A DNA stretch of 64,000 nt from Paracoccaceae bacterium. Lineage in GTDB: Bacteria; Pseudomonadota; Alphaproteobacteria; Rhodobacterales; Rhodobacteraceae. The stretch lies in contig CP075370.1 of NCBI GenBank assembly GCA_019454225.1, positions 3,521,001 through 3,585,000 of the forward strand, written 5' to 3'. A program made the translations under genes and the position numbers. Under the pieces are notes generated by a model. It did no database searches. It saw only the letters and a program-made list of their open reading frames with translations, and was not told where the DNA came from. Position 1 is the first letter of the stretch. Each line of letters opens with the position of its first letter. Of this stretch, positions 9,756-18,902 are shown in pieces.

Positions 9756-10368
9756 AACCGACGGCGCCGCGATCTATGCCGCGTCCTTTGCCATGATCCG
9801 CGCCGAGGCCGACCTCGCGCGGTTCTCGCCCGACGAGGAACCGGTGGCGGTGCGGATGATCCATGCCGCCGGGATGGTGGGGCTGGAACGCCATGTCGCC
9901 TTCACCCCGGGCATGGCCGCGGCGGCGCGGGCGGCGCTTGAGGGTGGCGCACCGATCCTCTGCGACGCGCGGATGGTCAGCGAGGGGATCACCCGGCCCC
10001 GCCTGCCGGCAGGCAACGCGGTGATCTGCACCCTGCACGACCCCCGGGTGCCCGCCATGGCGGCGGCGATGGGGAACACCCGGTCGGCGGCGGCGGTCGA
10101 GTTGTGGCGGCCGCATCTGGATGGCGCCATCGTGGCCATCGGCAACGCGCCGACCGCGCTGTTCCACCTGCTGAACCTGCTGGAGGATGCCGCCTGCCCC
10201 CGCCCTGCCGCGATCATCGGCTGCCCGGTCGGCTTTGTCGGGGCTGCCGAGTCGAAGGACGCGCTGATGGCCGCGCCGCCTTGCCCGGCGCTGGTCGTGC
10301 GGGGGCGGCTTGGCGGGTCGGCGATCACGGTCGCGGCCGTCAACGCGCTCGCCAGCCGGAGGGAGTGA
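9739..10368 (+). CDS. cobH: Precorrin-8X methylmutase
   Basis: CobH moves a methyl group from C-11 to C-12, giving hydrogenobyrinic acid. The 209-residue length is normal for the family. The catalytic histidine is His42 in IHAAGM, and the conserved GCPVGFVGAAESK segment lies in the C-terminal third. The gene starts inside the end of cobG and its stop overlaps the cobI ATG by one base, so it sits in a tightly packed operon. Confidence 0.95.
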   Translation: MPHIYETDGAAIYAASFAMIRAEADLARFSPDEEPVAVRMIHAAGMVGLERHVAFTPGMAAAARAALEGGAPILCDARMVSEGITRPRLPAGNAVICTLHDPRVPAMAAAMGNTRSAAAVELWRPHLDGAIVAIGNAPTALFHLLNLLEDAACPRPAAIIGCPVGFVGAAESKDALMAAPPCPALVVRGRLGGSAITVAAVNALASRRE

Positions 10369-11090
10369 TGGCGCGCATCATTTGCGCGGGGCTTGGCCCC
10401 GGCGATCCGGAACTGATGTCGGTCAAGGCGGACCGCGCCGTGCGCGGGGCCAGCCAGATCGCCTATTTCCGCAAGGCCGGACGGCGCGGTCAGGCCCGCA
10501 CCATTGTCGAGGGCATGCTGGCACCGGGCGTGGCCGAGCACGCGATGGAATACCCCGTGACGACCGAGCTTGCCTTTGACAGCCCCGCCTATGTCGCGGC
10601 CCTGTCGGCCTTTTATGACGACTGGGCCGACCGGCTTGCCGCGATGCAGGGCGAAGTCGTGGTGCTGTGCGAGGGCGATCCGTTTTTCTACGGCAGTTTC
10701 ATGCATCTGTGGACCCGCCTGCGGGGTCGCGCGGAAATCGAGGTGATCCCCGGGATTCCGGGCATGGCGGGCTGCTGGAACCGCATCGGCCCGATGACCT
10801 GGGGCGACGATGTGCTGTGCGTGCTGACCGGCACGATGGCCGAGGATGATCTGGCCGCGCAGATGGCGCGCGCTGACGCGCTTGTGGTGATGAAGACGGG
10901 CCGCAACCTGCCGCGCGTGCGCGCGGCGCTGGCGCGCGCGGGGCGCCTGGACGAGGCCTGGCTGGTGGAGCGGGGAACCATGACCGGCGAGCGCGTCGCG
11001 CGCCTGTCCGAGGTCGAGGCCGCAGATTGCCCCTATTTCGCGCTAGTCCTGGTACCCGGACAGGGTCGACGGCCGGAGGCTGCGGAATGA
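10368..11090 (+). CDS. cobI: Precorrin-2 C20-methyltransferase
   Basis: This SAM-dependent methyltransferase of the tetrapyrrole methylase superfamily (240 residues) starts with the family GLGPGDPEL motif (residues 7-15) and has the second signature CEGDPFFYGSF near residues 101-111, the form seen in CobI/CbiL. It adds a methyl group at C-20 before ring contraction. A strong GGAGG lies directly upstream of the ATG at 10368. Confidence 0.93.
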   Translation: MARIICAGLGPGDPELMSVKADRAVRGASQIAYFRKAGRRGQARTIVEGMLAPGVAEHAMEYPVTTELAFDSPAYVAALSAFYDDWADRLAAMQGEVVVLCEGDPFFYGSFMHLWTRLRGRAEIEVIPGIPGMAGCWNRIGPMTWGDDVLCVLTGTMAEDDLAAQMARADALVVMKTGRNLPRVRAALARAGRLDEAWLVERGTMTGERVARLSEVEAADCPYFALVLVPGQGRRPEAAE

Positions 11091-11830
11091 CGGGATGGCT
11101 GGCCATCGCGGGTCTCGGCCCGGGTGACGAGGGGTTGGTCACGCCCGAGGTTTCGGCGGCACTGGCCGCGGCGACGGATGTCGTGGGCTACATCCCCTAT
11201 GTCGCCCGGATCGCGCCGCGCCCGGGCCTTGCGCTGCATGCCAGCGACAACCGGGTGGAACTGGACCGGGCCCGCCATGCGCTTTCGCTGGCGGCGTCGG
11301 GGCAGCGGGTTGTGGTGGTGTCCTCGGGCGATCCCGGCGTGTTCGCGATGGCCTCGGCGGTGTTCGAGGCGATGGAAGGCCGCGCGGACTGGCAGGCGCT
11401 CGATATCCGCGTGCTGCCCGGGATCACCGCGATGCTGGCGGCGGCGGCCCGCGCCGGGGCACCGCTGGGCCATGATTTCTGCGCGGTCAACCTGTCCGAC
11501 AACCTGAAGCCCTGGGATGTCATCGAGGCCAGGCTTGCGGCGGCCGCGGGTGCGGGGTTTGCCATCGCGCTCTACAATCCGCGGTCACGGTCAAGGCCCG
11601 AGGGGTTCGCCCGGGCATTGGTGCTGCTGCGCGGGATCTGCGGCGATGACCGGCTGGTGACCTTTGCCCGTGCCGTGACGACACCGGAGGAGCAGATCGT
11701 CACCGTCACGCTGGCAGAGGCGCGCGAGGACATGGCCGACATGCGCACGGTGGTGATCATCGGCAATGCCGATGCGCGGCGGGTCGGCCGATGGGTCTAT
11801 GCGCCGCGCCGCGCCGGGGGCGTGGCATGA
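11087..11830 (+). CDS. cobJ: Precorrin-3B C17-methyltransferase (ring contraction)
   Basis: CobJ methylates C-17 and drives contraction of the macrocycle. The 247-residue protein shows the N-terminal GLGPGDEGL loop, VSSGDPGVFAMAS near residue 80, and ALYNPRSRSRPE near residue 155, which is typical of CobJ/CbiH. The ATGA overlap with cobI indicates coupled translation. The last 34 bases overlap the 3' end of cobK on the opposite strand. Confidence 0.94.
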   Translation: MTGWLAIAGLGPGDEGLVTPEVSAALAAATDVVGYIPYVARIAPRPGLALHASDNRVELDRARHALSLAASGQRVVVVSSGDPGVFAMASAVFEAMEGRADWQALDIRVLPGITAMLAAAARAGAPLGHDFCAVNLSDNLKPWDVIEARLAAAAGAGFAIALYNPRSRSRPEGFARALVLLRGICGDDRLVTFARAVTTPEEQIVTVTLAEAREDMADMRTVVIIGNADARRVGRWVYAPRRAGGVA

Positions 11831-12549
11831 AGCCATTCGATCACCACCGCAACGGACGCTGCCACCGGTCGGCTGGGCACCGCCGGACGCTCGACCATGA
11901 TCACGTCAAGGTCAAGCGCGCGTGCAGCCTCGATCTTCGCGACCGCTCCGGTGCCGCCCGCGTTCTTGGCCACGACGATGGCCGTGCCATGGTCGCGCAT
12001 CAACGCGGTGTCGGCGGCGACATCGAAGGGCCCGCGCGCGACCACCACGCGGGCGCGCGGCAGGGGCAGTGGCGCATCCGGAGGATCGACCAGGCGCAGC
12101 AGATAGTCGTGCTGCCGCGCGGCGGCGAAATCGGCGAGATTCTGGCGCCCGATCGCGAGGAACACCCGGGTCGGCGCCAGCGGCAGGGCGGCGACGGCGG
12201 CCGGGATATCGGGAACACGGGTCCAGCGGTCGCCCGGCGCGGGTCTCCAGGGTGGCCGCTCGAATGCCAGCAGCGGCGTGGCCACGCGATGGCAGGCGGC
12301 GACGGCGTTCGCACTGATCCGTGCGGCGAAGGGGTGGGTGGCGTCGATCACATGGCTGATGCGCTCGGCCCGCATCCAATCCGCCAGGCCTTCCGCCCCC
12401 CCGAAGCCGCCGACCCGCAAGGGCAGCGGCTGGCCCGACGGCGCCGCAGTACGTCCGGCATAGGAATAGACGCCGTCGATGCCCGCATCGGCGATGGCGC
12501 GGGCGGCCAGGCTCGCCTCGGTCGTTCCGCCCAGAATAAGCACCCGCAT
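11797..12549 (-). CDS. cobK: Precorrin-6A reductase
   Basis: CobK is the NADPH-dependent reductase that forms precorrin-6B. The 250-residue product starts MRVLILGGTTEA, with the nucleotide-binding glycine-rich turn, and has the CobK signatures HVIDATHPFAARIS (near residues 66-79) and FLAIGRQNL (near 135). It is the only gene of the ring-synthesis run on the minus strand. Its 3' end is antisense to the last 34 bases of cobJ and its start is 73 bp from the divergent start of cobL. The true start is the internal ATG at 12549; a long open frame upstream is antisense to cobL. Confidence 0.95.
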   Translation of the reverse strand: MRVLILGGTTEASLAARAIADAGIDGVYSYAGRTAAPSGQPLPLRVGGFGGAEGLADWMRAERISHVIDATHPFAARISANAVAACHRVATPLLAFERPPWRPAPGDRWTRVPDIPAAVAALPLAPTRVFLAIGRQNLADFAAARQHDYLLRLVDPPDAPLPLPRARVVVARGPFDVAADTALMRDHGTAIVVAKNAGGTGAVAKIEAARALDLDVIMVERPAVPSRPVAASVAVVIEWLHATPPARRGA

Positions 12550-12622
12550 CGCACGCCTCCTGCCCTGTCCTGCCGCGCGGCGGCCTGGGGCGCAAGGGCC
12601 TGCGGCGCGGTCCGGTACGGCC

Positions 12623-13804
12623 ATGGTTGACCCCTGGCTGACCCTGATCGGCCTGGGCGAGGACGGCCTGGCCGGTCTGTCGGGCGCCGCGCGCACCGCG
12701 CTCGATACGGCCGCGCATGTGTTCGGCGGGCCCCGGCACCTTGCGCTTGCGGCGGTCGGACCCGACCGCTCACGCGCCTGGCCTGTGCCCTTTGACACCG
12801 CACCGCTGCTGGCCCTGCGCGGCCAGAGGGTTGTCGCGCTTGTCTCGGGCGATCCGTTCTGGCATGGCGCGGGTGGCAGCATCACCCCGCACCTGGCAGC
12901 GGGGGAGTGGATCAGCCACCCTGCCCCCTCGACCTTCCAGCTTGCCGCGAACCGCCTGGGCTGGCGCCTTGACGACGTGCTGTGCCTGGGGTTGCACGCC
13001 GCACCCTTCGCGCGTCTTCGCCCGGTGTTCGGTCGCAACCAGCCCGCGATCTGCCTGCTGCGCGACGGCGCGGCGCCGGGCCTGCTGGCCGGCTGGCTGT
13101 GCGACAACGGATATGCCGACACGCGGATGACGGTGATGGAGGCGCTCGGCGGCCCGCGCGAACGCATCCGCACGGCGCGCGCGCAGGGCTTTGACATGTC
13201 GGGCATCGCCGCCCCCGTCGCCGTGGCGCTGCAAAGCGACATGCCCGGCCTGCCGCGCAGCCCCGGGTTGCCCGAGACCGCCTTTGCCCATGATGGCCAG
13301 ATCACCAAGGCGCCGATCCGTGCGCTGACGATCGCCGCCCTTGCCCCGCGGCGGGGCGATCTGCTGTGGGATGTCGGGGCGGGATCGGGATCGATATCGG
13401 TGGAGTTTGCGCTGGCAGGCGGACGGGCCGTCAGTGTCGAGATGCGGGCAGACCGGGCCGCCAACGTTCGCGCCAATGCCGAGGCCTTTGGCCTGTCGCA
13501 CCGGATTTCGGTGATCGAGGCGCGGGCGGCAGACGCCATCGCGGATCTGCCACCGCCGGATGCCGTGTTTCTTGGCGGCGGGTGCGACAGCGCGCTGCTT
13601 GCGATCCTGTGGCCCGCCATCCCGTCCGGCACCCGGGTCGTGGCAAATGCCGTGACGGTCGAGACCGAGGCGGTTCTGGCGCAGGCGCAGGCCGATCTTG
13701 GCGGCACGCTGTGGCGGTTCGATGTGGCGCAGGCCGAGCCTCTGGGGCGGATGCGGGGCTGGGCCGCGCAGCGCCCCGTCGTGCAGTGGCGGGCAATCCG
13801 ATGA
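12623..13804 (+). CDS. cobL: Precorrin-6Y C5,15-methyltransferase (decarboxylating)
   Basis: The 393-residue protein is the fused form of CbiE and CbiT. Residues 1-210 are a tetrapyrrole methylase (LIGLGEDGL near residue 6, [11 protein letters not shown] near 75). Residues 230-393 are a Rossmann methyltransferase with the SAM loop [11 protein letters not shown] near residue 250. It methylates C-5 and C-15 and removes the C-12 acetate carboxyl. The ATG at 12623 fits the family; the frame upstream of it is antisense to cobK. A promoter for the cobL-cobA segment probably lies in the 73 bp between cobK and cobL. Confidence 0.94.
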   Translation: MVDPWLTLIGLGEDGLAGLSGAARTALDTAAHVFGGPRHLALAAVGPDRSRAWPVPFDTAPLLALRGQRVVALVSGDPFWHGAGGSITPHLAAGEWISHPAPSTFQLAANRLGWRLDDVLCLGLHAAPFARLRPVFGRNQPAICLLRDGAAPGLLAGWLCDNGYADTRMTVMEALGGPRERIRTARAQGFDMSGIAAPVAVALQSDMPGLPRSPGLPETAFAHDGQITKAPIRALTIAALAPRRGDLLWDVGAGSGSISVEFALAGGRAVSVEMRADRAANVRANAEAFGLSHRISVIEARAADAIADLPPPDAVFLGGGCDSALLAILWPAIPSGTRVVANAVTVETEAVLAQAQADLGGTLWRFDVAQAEPLGRMRGWAAQRPVVQWRAIR

Positions 13805-14184
13805 GGGTGGCGGGCTTCGGCTTTCGTGCGGGGGCGGACCGGGCCGCGCTGTCGGCGGCGCTTGCGGCGGCGGGCGGCGCAGCGGGTGTCGACGCGCTTG
13901 CCACCGCCGCCGACAAGGCGATGGCACCGGCGATCCTGGCGCTTGCCGCAGACCTCGGGTTGCCGCTGCGCGCCGTGCCGCTGGCCCGGATCGCGGCGAC
14001 CGCGACCGCCGCGCCGTCGCGCCACGCCCCCGCACGCTATGGCGGGCGCAGTCTGGCCGAGGCGGCGGCGCTGGCAACGGCCGGCCCCGGCGCCCGTCTG
14101 GTTGCACCGCGCAGCCCATCTCCTTGCGGGCGCGCCACCTGCGCCATCGCCGAAACGCCCGTTTCCGAAGGACCAACCCCATGA
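13801..14184 (+). CDS. cobE: CobE/CbiG-C-terminal domain protein
   Basis: This 127-residue protein matches CobE, equivalent to the C-terminal domain of CbiG. The N-terminal [13 protein letters not shown] and the internal [12 protein letters not shown] segment (residues about 38-49) are the family signatures. Its exact role in the aerobic pathway is unsettled, though it is required for efficient synthesis in relatives. Both ends overlap neighbours by four bases (ATGA with cobL and with cobM). Confidence 0.85.
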   Translation: MRVAGFGFRAGADRAALSAALAAAGGAAGVDALATAADKAMAPAILALAADLGLPLRAVPLARIAATATAAPSRHAPARYGGRSLAEAAALATAGPGARLVAPRSPSPCGRATCAIAETPVSEGPTP

Positions 14185-14957
14185 CCGTGCATTTCATCGG
14201 CGCCGGACCGGGCGCGCCCGACCTGATCACCCTGCGCGGGCGCGACCTGATCGCGGCCTGCCCGGTCTGTCTCTATGCCGGTTCGCTGGTCCCCGGGGCC
14301 TTGCTGTCGCATTGCCCGCCGGACGCGCGGATCGTGAACACCGCCCCCCTGAGCCTGGACGAGATTGCGGCGGAATTTGCCGCCGCACATGCCGCCGGGC
14401 AGGACGTGGCGCGGCTGCATTCGGGCGATCTGTCGGTCTGGTCCGCGATGGGCGAGCAGTTGCGCCGCCTGCGCGCGATGGGCATCCCCTATACCGTCAC
14501 GCCCGGCGTGCCCTCGTTCGCGGCGGCGGCGGCGGCGCTTGGCGCCGAACTCACGCTGCCCGGGCTTGCGCAGTCCGTCGTGCTGACCCGGACTGCCGGG
14601 CGTGCCAGCGCCATGCCCGATGGCGAGACGCTTGCCGCCTTTGGCGCCACCGGCGCGACGCTGGCGATCCATCTGTCGATCCATCTGCTGGAGCGCGTGG
14701 TCGCGGATCTGCTGCCGCACTACGGCCCGGATTGCCCGGCGGCCGTGGTCTGGCGGGCAACCTGGCCTGACGAGCGTGTGCTGCGCGCGCCCCTCTCGGG
14801 GCTGGCCGCCGCTGTCGGCGATGCCCCCGAACGCACCGCGCTGATCCTGGTGGGGCATGCCCTGGGCGCCGAAGGCTTCGACGACAGCCGACTTTACGCA
14901 GGCGACTACGACCGGCGCTATCGCCCCGTCGGCACCGACCCGAGGTTCCCCGAGTGA
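14181..14957 (+). CDS. cobM: Precorrin-4 C11-methyltransferase
   Basis: CobM adds the methyl group at C-11. The 258-residue protein begins [17 protein letters not shown], with the family glycine-rich loop. It has [16 protein letters not shown] near residue 80 and [12 protein letters not shown] near residue 107, both characteristic of CobM/CbiF. It starts at the ATGA overlap with cobE and ends over the GTG start of cobB. Confidence 0.95.
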   Translation: MTVHFIGAGPGAPDLITLRGRDLIAACPVCLYAGSLVPGALLSHCPPDARIVNTAPLSLDEIAAEFAAAHAAGQDVARLHSGDLSVWSAMGEQLRRLRAMGIPYTVTPGVPSFAAAAAALGAELTLPGLAQSVVLTRTAGRASAMPDGETLAAFGATGATLAIHLSIHLLERVVADLLPHYGPDCPAAVVWRATWPDERVLRAPLSGLAAAVGDAPERTALILVGHALGAEGFDDSRLYAGDYDRRYRPVGTDPRFPE

Positions 14958-16270
14958 CGCTGGCACCGCCGCCGGGACTGATCGTGTCGGCCCCGGCTTC
15001 GGGCACCGGCAAGACGACGGTGACGCTGGGGCTGCTGGCGGCATTCCGTGCGACGGGGTTGCGGGTTCAGCCGTTCAAATGCGGGCCGGACTATATCGAC
15101 CCGGCGTTTCATGCGGCGGCTGCGGGGGTGGCATCCTTCAACCTCGACAGCTGGGCCATGCCGCGGGCGGATATCGCCGCGCGCATCGCCATTGCCGCGG
15201 GCGACCTGATCCTGGCCGAGGGCGCGATGGGCCTGTTCGACGGGGTTGCGACGCCGGGCGCGGGCGGCACCGGGGCCAGTGCCGATATCGCGGCACTGAC
15301 CGGCTGGCCGGTGGTGCTGGTGATCGACGGGTCCGGCCAAGCACAGTCGGCCGGGGCCGTGGCCGCCGGATTCGCAGGCTTCCGGGCGGGCGTGCAGGTG
15401 GCCGGGGTCATCCTGAACCGCGTGGCCTCGGCCCGGCACGAGGCGATGCTGCGCGAGGGGATCGCCCGCGCGGGACTGCCTGTGCTGGGTGCCCTGCCCC
15501 GCAGGCCCGACCTGTCACTGCCCGAACGCCATCTGGGTCTGGTGCAGGCAGGCGAGACGGCAGATCTTGCGGCGCGGCTGACGGCGCTTGGCGAATTCAT
15601 CGCCACACATTGCGACCTGCCCGCGATCCGCGCCGCCGCGCATCGCTACCCTGCCAGCGGCCAGCCGCACCGCCTGCCGCCGCCTGCGGACCGCATCGCC
15701 ATCGCGCGCGACGCTGCATTCAGCTTTGCCTATCCGCATCTTCTGGCCGACTGGCATGCGCAGGGCGCGACCGTGCTGCCCTTCGCGCCGCTGGACGATC
15801 AGCCACCGGACGACAGCGCGGGCGCCTGCTGGCTTCCGGGCGGCTATCCCGAGCTGCACGCGGGGCGGCTGGCGTCGGCGGGCGCTTTCCATGCGGCGCT
15901 GCGTCGGTTCGCGGAAACCCGGCCGGTGCATGGCGAATGCGGGGGATACATGGCCATGGGGGCGGCGCTGATCGACGCCGAGGGGCGGCCGCATGCCATG
16001 ACGGGGCTTCTGGGCCTTGTGACATCCTATGCCAAGCGGCGGATGCATCTGGGCTATCGCCGGGCCGAACTTGTGGCGCCCCTCGCCGCGCTGCGGCCCG
16101 GCACCGTGCTGACCGGGCACGAATTCCACTACTCCAGCATCATCGAGCAACCCGATCCGCCGCTGGCCCGGGTCAGCGACGCCACCGGCAACACGGTCGT
16201 CGAGACCGGCAGCCGCCGGGGATTGGCAACCGGAACCTTCTTTCACCTCATCGGACCCGCCCAGCCATGA
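14954..16270 (+). CDS. cobB: Hydrogenobyrinic acid a,c-diamide synthase
   Basis: CobB amidates the a and c acetates using glutamine and ATP before cobalt insertion. The 438-residue protein has an N-terminal dethiobiotin-synthetase-like domain with P-loop SGTGKTT at residues 16-22 and the [10 protein letters not shown] motif near residue 37. The C-terminal amidotransferase domain has its nucleophile Cys in [11 protein letters not shown] near residue 330. The start is a GTG overlapping the cobM stop. The cobA ATG overlaps its stop. Confidence 0.95.
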   Translation: MTLAPPPGLIVSAPASGTGKTTVTLGLLAAFRATGLRVQPFKCGPDYIDPAFHAAAAGVASFNLDSWAMPRADIAARIAIAAGDLILAEGAMGLFDGVATPGAGGTGASADIAALTGWPVVLVIDGSGQAQSAGAVAAGFAGFRAGVQVAGVILNRVASARHEAMLREGIARAGLPVLGALPRRPDLSLPERHLGLVQAGETADLAARLTALGEFIATHCDLPAIRAAAHRYPASGQPHRLPPPADRIAIARDAAFSFAYPHLLADWHAQGATVLPFAPLDDQPPDDSAGACWLPGGYPELHAGRLASAGAFHAALRRFAETRPVHGECGGYMAMGAALIDAEGRPHAMTGLLGLVTSYAKRRMHLGYRRAELVAPLAALRPGTVLTGHEFHYSSIIEQPDPPLARVSDATGNTVVETGSRRGLATGTFFHLIGPAQP

Positions 16271-17028
16271 CCACGCCCGGCTTCGTTTCCTTCGTTTCAT
16301 CAGGTCCCGGCGACCCCGAGTTGCTGACCCTCAAGGCCGTCGACCGGCTGTCACGGGCGGATGCCGTGCTCTACGACGATCTGGCGCCCCTGGCGGTTCT
16401 GGCACATGCGCGGTCTGGTGCCGATCTGGTTGGCGTGGGCAAGCGGGCGGGCCGCACCTCGCCCCGTCAGGACCATGTGAGCCGGCTGCTGGTGGACTAT
16501 GCCCGGACCGGAGCGCGGGTGGTCCGTCTGAAATCCGGCGATGCCGGACTGTTCGGACGGCTGGAGGAGGAGATCGTGGCGCTTGCCGCCGCAGGGATCG
16601 GTTTCGAGATCGTGCCCGGCGTCACCTCGGCCTCGGCGGCGGCGGCGGCGGCGGGCATTCCGCTGACCCGGCGCCTGACGGCACGGCGCGTGCAGTTCGT
16701 GACCGGCGCCGACGTGACGGGCGGGCTGCCGGAAACGCTGGACTGGCGGGCCCTGGCCGACCCCGAGACGACGACCGTGGTCTACATGGGCCGCCGCACC
16801 TTTCCTGCCCTTGCCGCGCGCCTGATGGCGGCAGGGCTGCCGGGCGACACGCCCGCATTGCTGGCCGAGGGCGTGGGCCATGCCGACGAAAGGCTGACCC
16901 GCGCCACCGTCGCGACGCTGCCCGGCCACGCGGCACTGACCGGCGGCACCGCACCCGCGCTGATCATCTTCGGGCCGCTTGCCGACCCTGTCGCGCGGGA
17001 CGGCCAGGATGGCGCAAACGGCGCTTGA
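16267..17028 (+). CDS. cobA: Uroporphyrinogen-III C-methyltransferase (SUMT)
   Basis: This 253-residue SAM-dependent enzyme makes precorrin-2, the entry to the corrin and siroheme branches. Visible signatures are SSGPGDPELLTLKA near residue 11, VLYDDL near 35, RLKSGDAGLFGR near 80 and TSASAAAAAAGIPLTRR near 118. It is a single-domain CobA, without the CysG oxidase/ferrochelatase part. It closes the cob operon; the next gene has its own riboswitch. Confidence 0.94.
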   Translation: MTTPGFVSFVSSGPGDPELLTLKAVDRLSRADAVLYDDLAPLAVLAHARSGADLVGVGKRAGRTSPRQDHVSRLLVDYARTGARVVRLKSGDAGLFGRLEEEIVALAAAGIGFEIVPGVTSASAAAAAAGIPLTRRLTARRVQFVTGADVTGGLPETLDWRALADPETTTVVYMGRRTFPALAARLMAAGLPGDTPALLAEGVGHADERLTRATVATLPGHAALTGGTAPALIIFGPLADPVARDGQDGANGA

Positions 17029-17047
17029 CGCCGGAGGCCGGCGGGGC

Positions 17048-17266
17048 GCAGATGAAGCAGCATGGTGCCCGCAACGCGCAGCAGCGCAGGGCTTCATCGG
17101 GAACGGGCAGGGGCGGACCCAATCGCGGCGCCCCGAACCCGGCCGCCCCCGCGACTGTCAGCGGCGAGCGGCCTTTCACAATGCCACTGGGCCCCCGCAA
17201 GGGGAACACGGGCCCGGGAAGGCGGAAGGCCGCAGCGACCCGCCAGCCAGGAGACCGGCCATGCAA
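17048..17266 (+). promoter_or_regulatory. Second cobalamin riboswitch, upstream of the cobalt permease gene
   Basis: The 282-bp gap after cobA has the cobalamin riboswitch elements: an early stem GATGAAGC/GCTTCATC (about 17051-17098) enclosing GGTGCCCGC, the GCCGCCCCCGCGACTGTCA segment near 17143, the ATGCCACTGG...GGGAAGGC box near 17181-17224, and the closing GCCAGGAGACCGGCC near 17246-17260. The ribosome-binding site of the next gene follows at about 17300, consistent with translational or transcriptional control by B12. The edges are approximate. Confidence 0.88.
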
Positions 17267-17310
17267 AGGAAACATCCGCAGACCGCCGGAGGGGCGGCAA
17301 GGAGAGGGAC

Positions 17311-17982
17311 ATGCATATCGAAGAAGGCCTCGTCACCGGGGCAAAACTTGTGGTGGGCTATGCGACGGCGGCGACCGCAGGGCTCTACACCGCGAAGCTT
17401 GCGCTTGACGCATTGGTCGACCGGGGCATCGCCTCGCTGGCCGCGCGCAGCGTCATTGCGACCGCAGCCGTCTTTACCTTTTTCGAGCTGCTGCCCACCT
17501 TTCCGGTCGGCGTGTCGGAGGTGCATTTCATCCTTGGCTCGACCCTGTTCCTGATCCTCGGCGCCGCACCGGCCGCGATCGGACTCGCCCTGGGCCTGCT
17601 GGTGCAGGGCCTGTTCTTCGCCCCGTTCGACCTGCCGCAGTATGGCATGAACGTGACGACCCTGCTTGTGCCGCTGTTCGCGGTCGCAGCACTTGCGCGC
17701 CGCGTCATCGCGCCCGACACGCCCTATGTGGACCTGACCTATACCCAGGCGCTGAAGCTCTCGACCGCCTATCAGGGCGGCGTCGTGGCATGGGTCGCGT
17801 TCTGGGCCTTCCTGGGCCAGGGCGCCGACGCCATGTCTTCGGTCGCAACCTTCGGGCTGGCCTACATGACCGTGATCATCCTTGAACCGCTGGTCGACCT
17901 CGCGGTCCTGGCGGGGGCCAAGTCGATGCGGGGGCTGCAGGGTTCGGGCCTGGTGACGCGGCGACTGCACGCGACAGCCTGA
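17311..17982 (+). CDS. CbiM/NikM-type cobalt transport permease
   Basis: The 223-residue membrane protein begins MHIEEG, matching the conserved MHI-x-EG N-terminus of CbiM/NikM in which His2 helps bind the metal. About six hydrophobic segments follow. It belongs to the energy-coupling factor permeases that import Co(II) or Ni(II). The cobalamin riboswitch directly upstream makes cobalt the likely substrate. No cbiN, cbiQ or cbiO gene is adjacent, so the ATPase module is encoded elsewhere or this is a stand-alone variant. A strong AAGGAGAGG ribosome-binding site precedes the ATG, and a terminator follows at 18016. Confidence 0.82.
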   Translation: MHIEEGLVTGAKLVVGYATAATAGLYTAKLALDALVDRGIASLAARSVIATAAVFTFFELLPTFPVGVSEVHFILGSTLFLILGAAPAAIGLALGLLVQGLFFAPFDLPQYGMNVTTLLVPLFAVAALARRVIAPDTPYVDLTYTQALKLSTAYQGGVVAWVAFWAFLGQGADAMSSVATFGLAYMTVIILEPLVDLAVLAGAKSMRGLQGSGLVTRRLHATA

Positions 17983-18015
17983 GGCGCGCCCTTCTGCAAG
18001 CGCGCGGATTGCGCT

Positions 18016-18046
18016 AAGGCCCGGGGGCAACCCCCCGGGCCTTTCG
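18016..18046 (+). terminator. Rho-independent terminator after the cobalt permease
   Basis: An 11-bp GC-rich stem (18016-18026 with 18033-18043) is followed by CTTTCGTTTC. It separates the permease from cobF. Confidence 0.75.
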
Positions 18047-18063
18047 TTTCGGAGCCTTCGCGC

Positions 18064-18819
18064 ATGCAGCATCTCGCACTCGTCGGCATCGGCACCGGCA
18101 GCCCCGACCATCTGACGCAGGGCGCGATCCGGGCGCTGAACGCGGCGCAGGTGATCCTGATACCCCGCAAGGGCGAGACCAAGGCCGATCTGGCCGACCT
18201 GCGCCGCGCGATCTGTGCCGATGTCGTGACCAATCCGGCGGTTCGGCTGGTCGAGTTCGACCTTCCCGAACGCGATCCCGCGACGCCGGACTATCTGCAG
18301 CGCGTGGGCGACTGGCACGATGCCATCGCCCGCGTCTGGGCCGGGACGCTGGCCACGCTGCGGCCCCCGGTGGACCGTGTGGCGCTGCTGGTCTGGGGCG
18401 ATCCGTCGCTGTACGATTCGACACTGCGCATCGCGGCACGGCTGCACCCCGCCCCGAAAGTCACCGTGATTCCCGGCATCACCGCACTTCAGGCACTGAC
18501 CGCCGCCCATGCCATTCCGCTGAACGCGCTGGCCGGGCCTGTCACCATCACCACCGGCCGCCGCCTGCGTGAATCGGGCTGGCCGCCCGGCGCCACGCGC
18601 CTTGCGGTGATGCTGGACGGGGGCTGCGCGTTCGAGACGCTGGCCGCCGAAGGCGTCACGATCTGGTGGGGGGCCTATCTGGGCCTGCCGCAACAGGCGA
18701 TCGACCATGGACCCCTGGTGCAGGCCGCTGCACGCATCGCGGCACGGCGCGCGGCGCTGCGGGCCGAACACGGGTGGATCATGGACTGCTACCTTCTGGC
18801 GCGCGATGACGCGGCCTGA
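18064..18819 (+). CDS. cobF: Precorrin-6A synthase (deacetylating)
   Basis: CobF removes the acetyl group and methylates C-1 in the aerobic pathway. The 251-residue protein has the variant N-terminal motif GIGTGSPDHLT (residues 8-18), LIPRKGETKADL near residue 38 and VWGDPSLYDST near 118, all typical of CobF. It is placed after a terminator, outside the main operon, but completes the set of ring-modifying methyltransferases in the window (CobA, I, J, M, F, L). Confidence 0.93.
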   Translation: MQHLALVGIGTGSPDHLTQGAIRALNAAQVILIPRKGETKADLADLRRAICADVVTNPAVRLVEFDLPERDPATPDYLQRVGDWHDAIARVWAGTLATLRPPVDRVALLVWGDPSLYDSTLRIAARLHPAPKVTVIPGITALQALTAAHAIPLNALAGPVTITTGRRLRESGWPPGATRLAVMLDGGCAFETLAAEGVTIWWGAYLGLPQQAIDHGPLVQAAARIAARRAALRAEHGWIMDCYLLARDDAA

Positions 18820-18902
18820 CGGTGTGTTCCGCCCTGTCAACGGCGCGATCACCGGCCTAGGATGGGCTGTCCGCCAACAGGCCAAAGGCAGGTACCCCAC
18901 CC

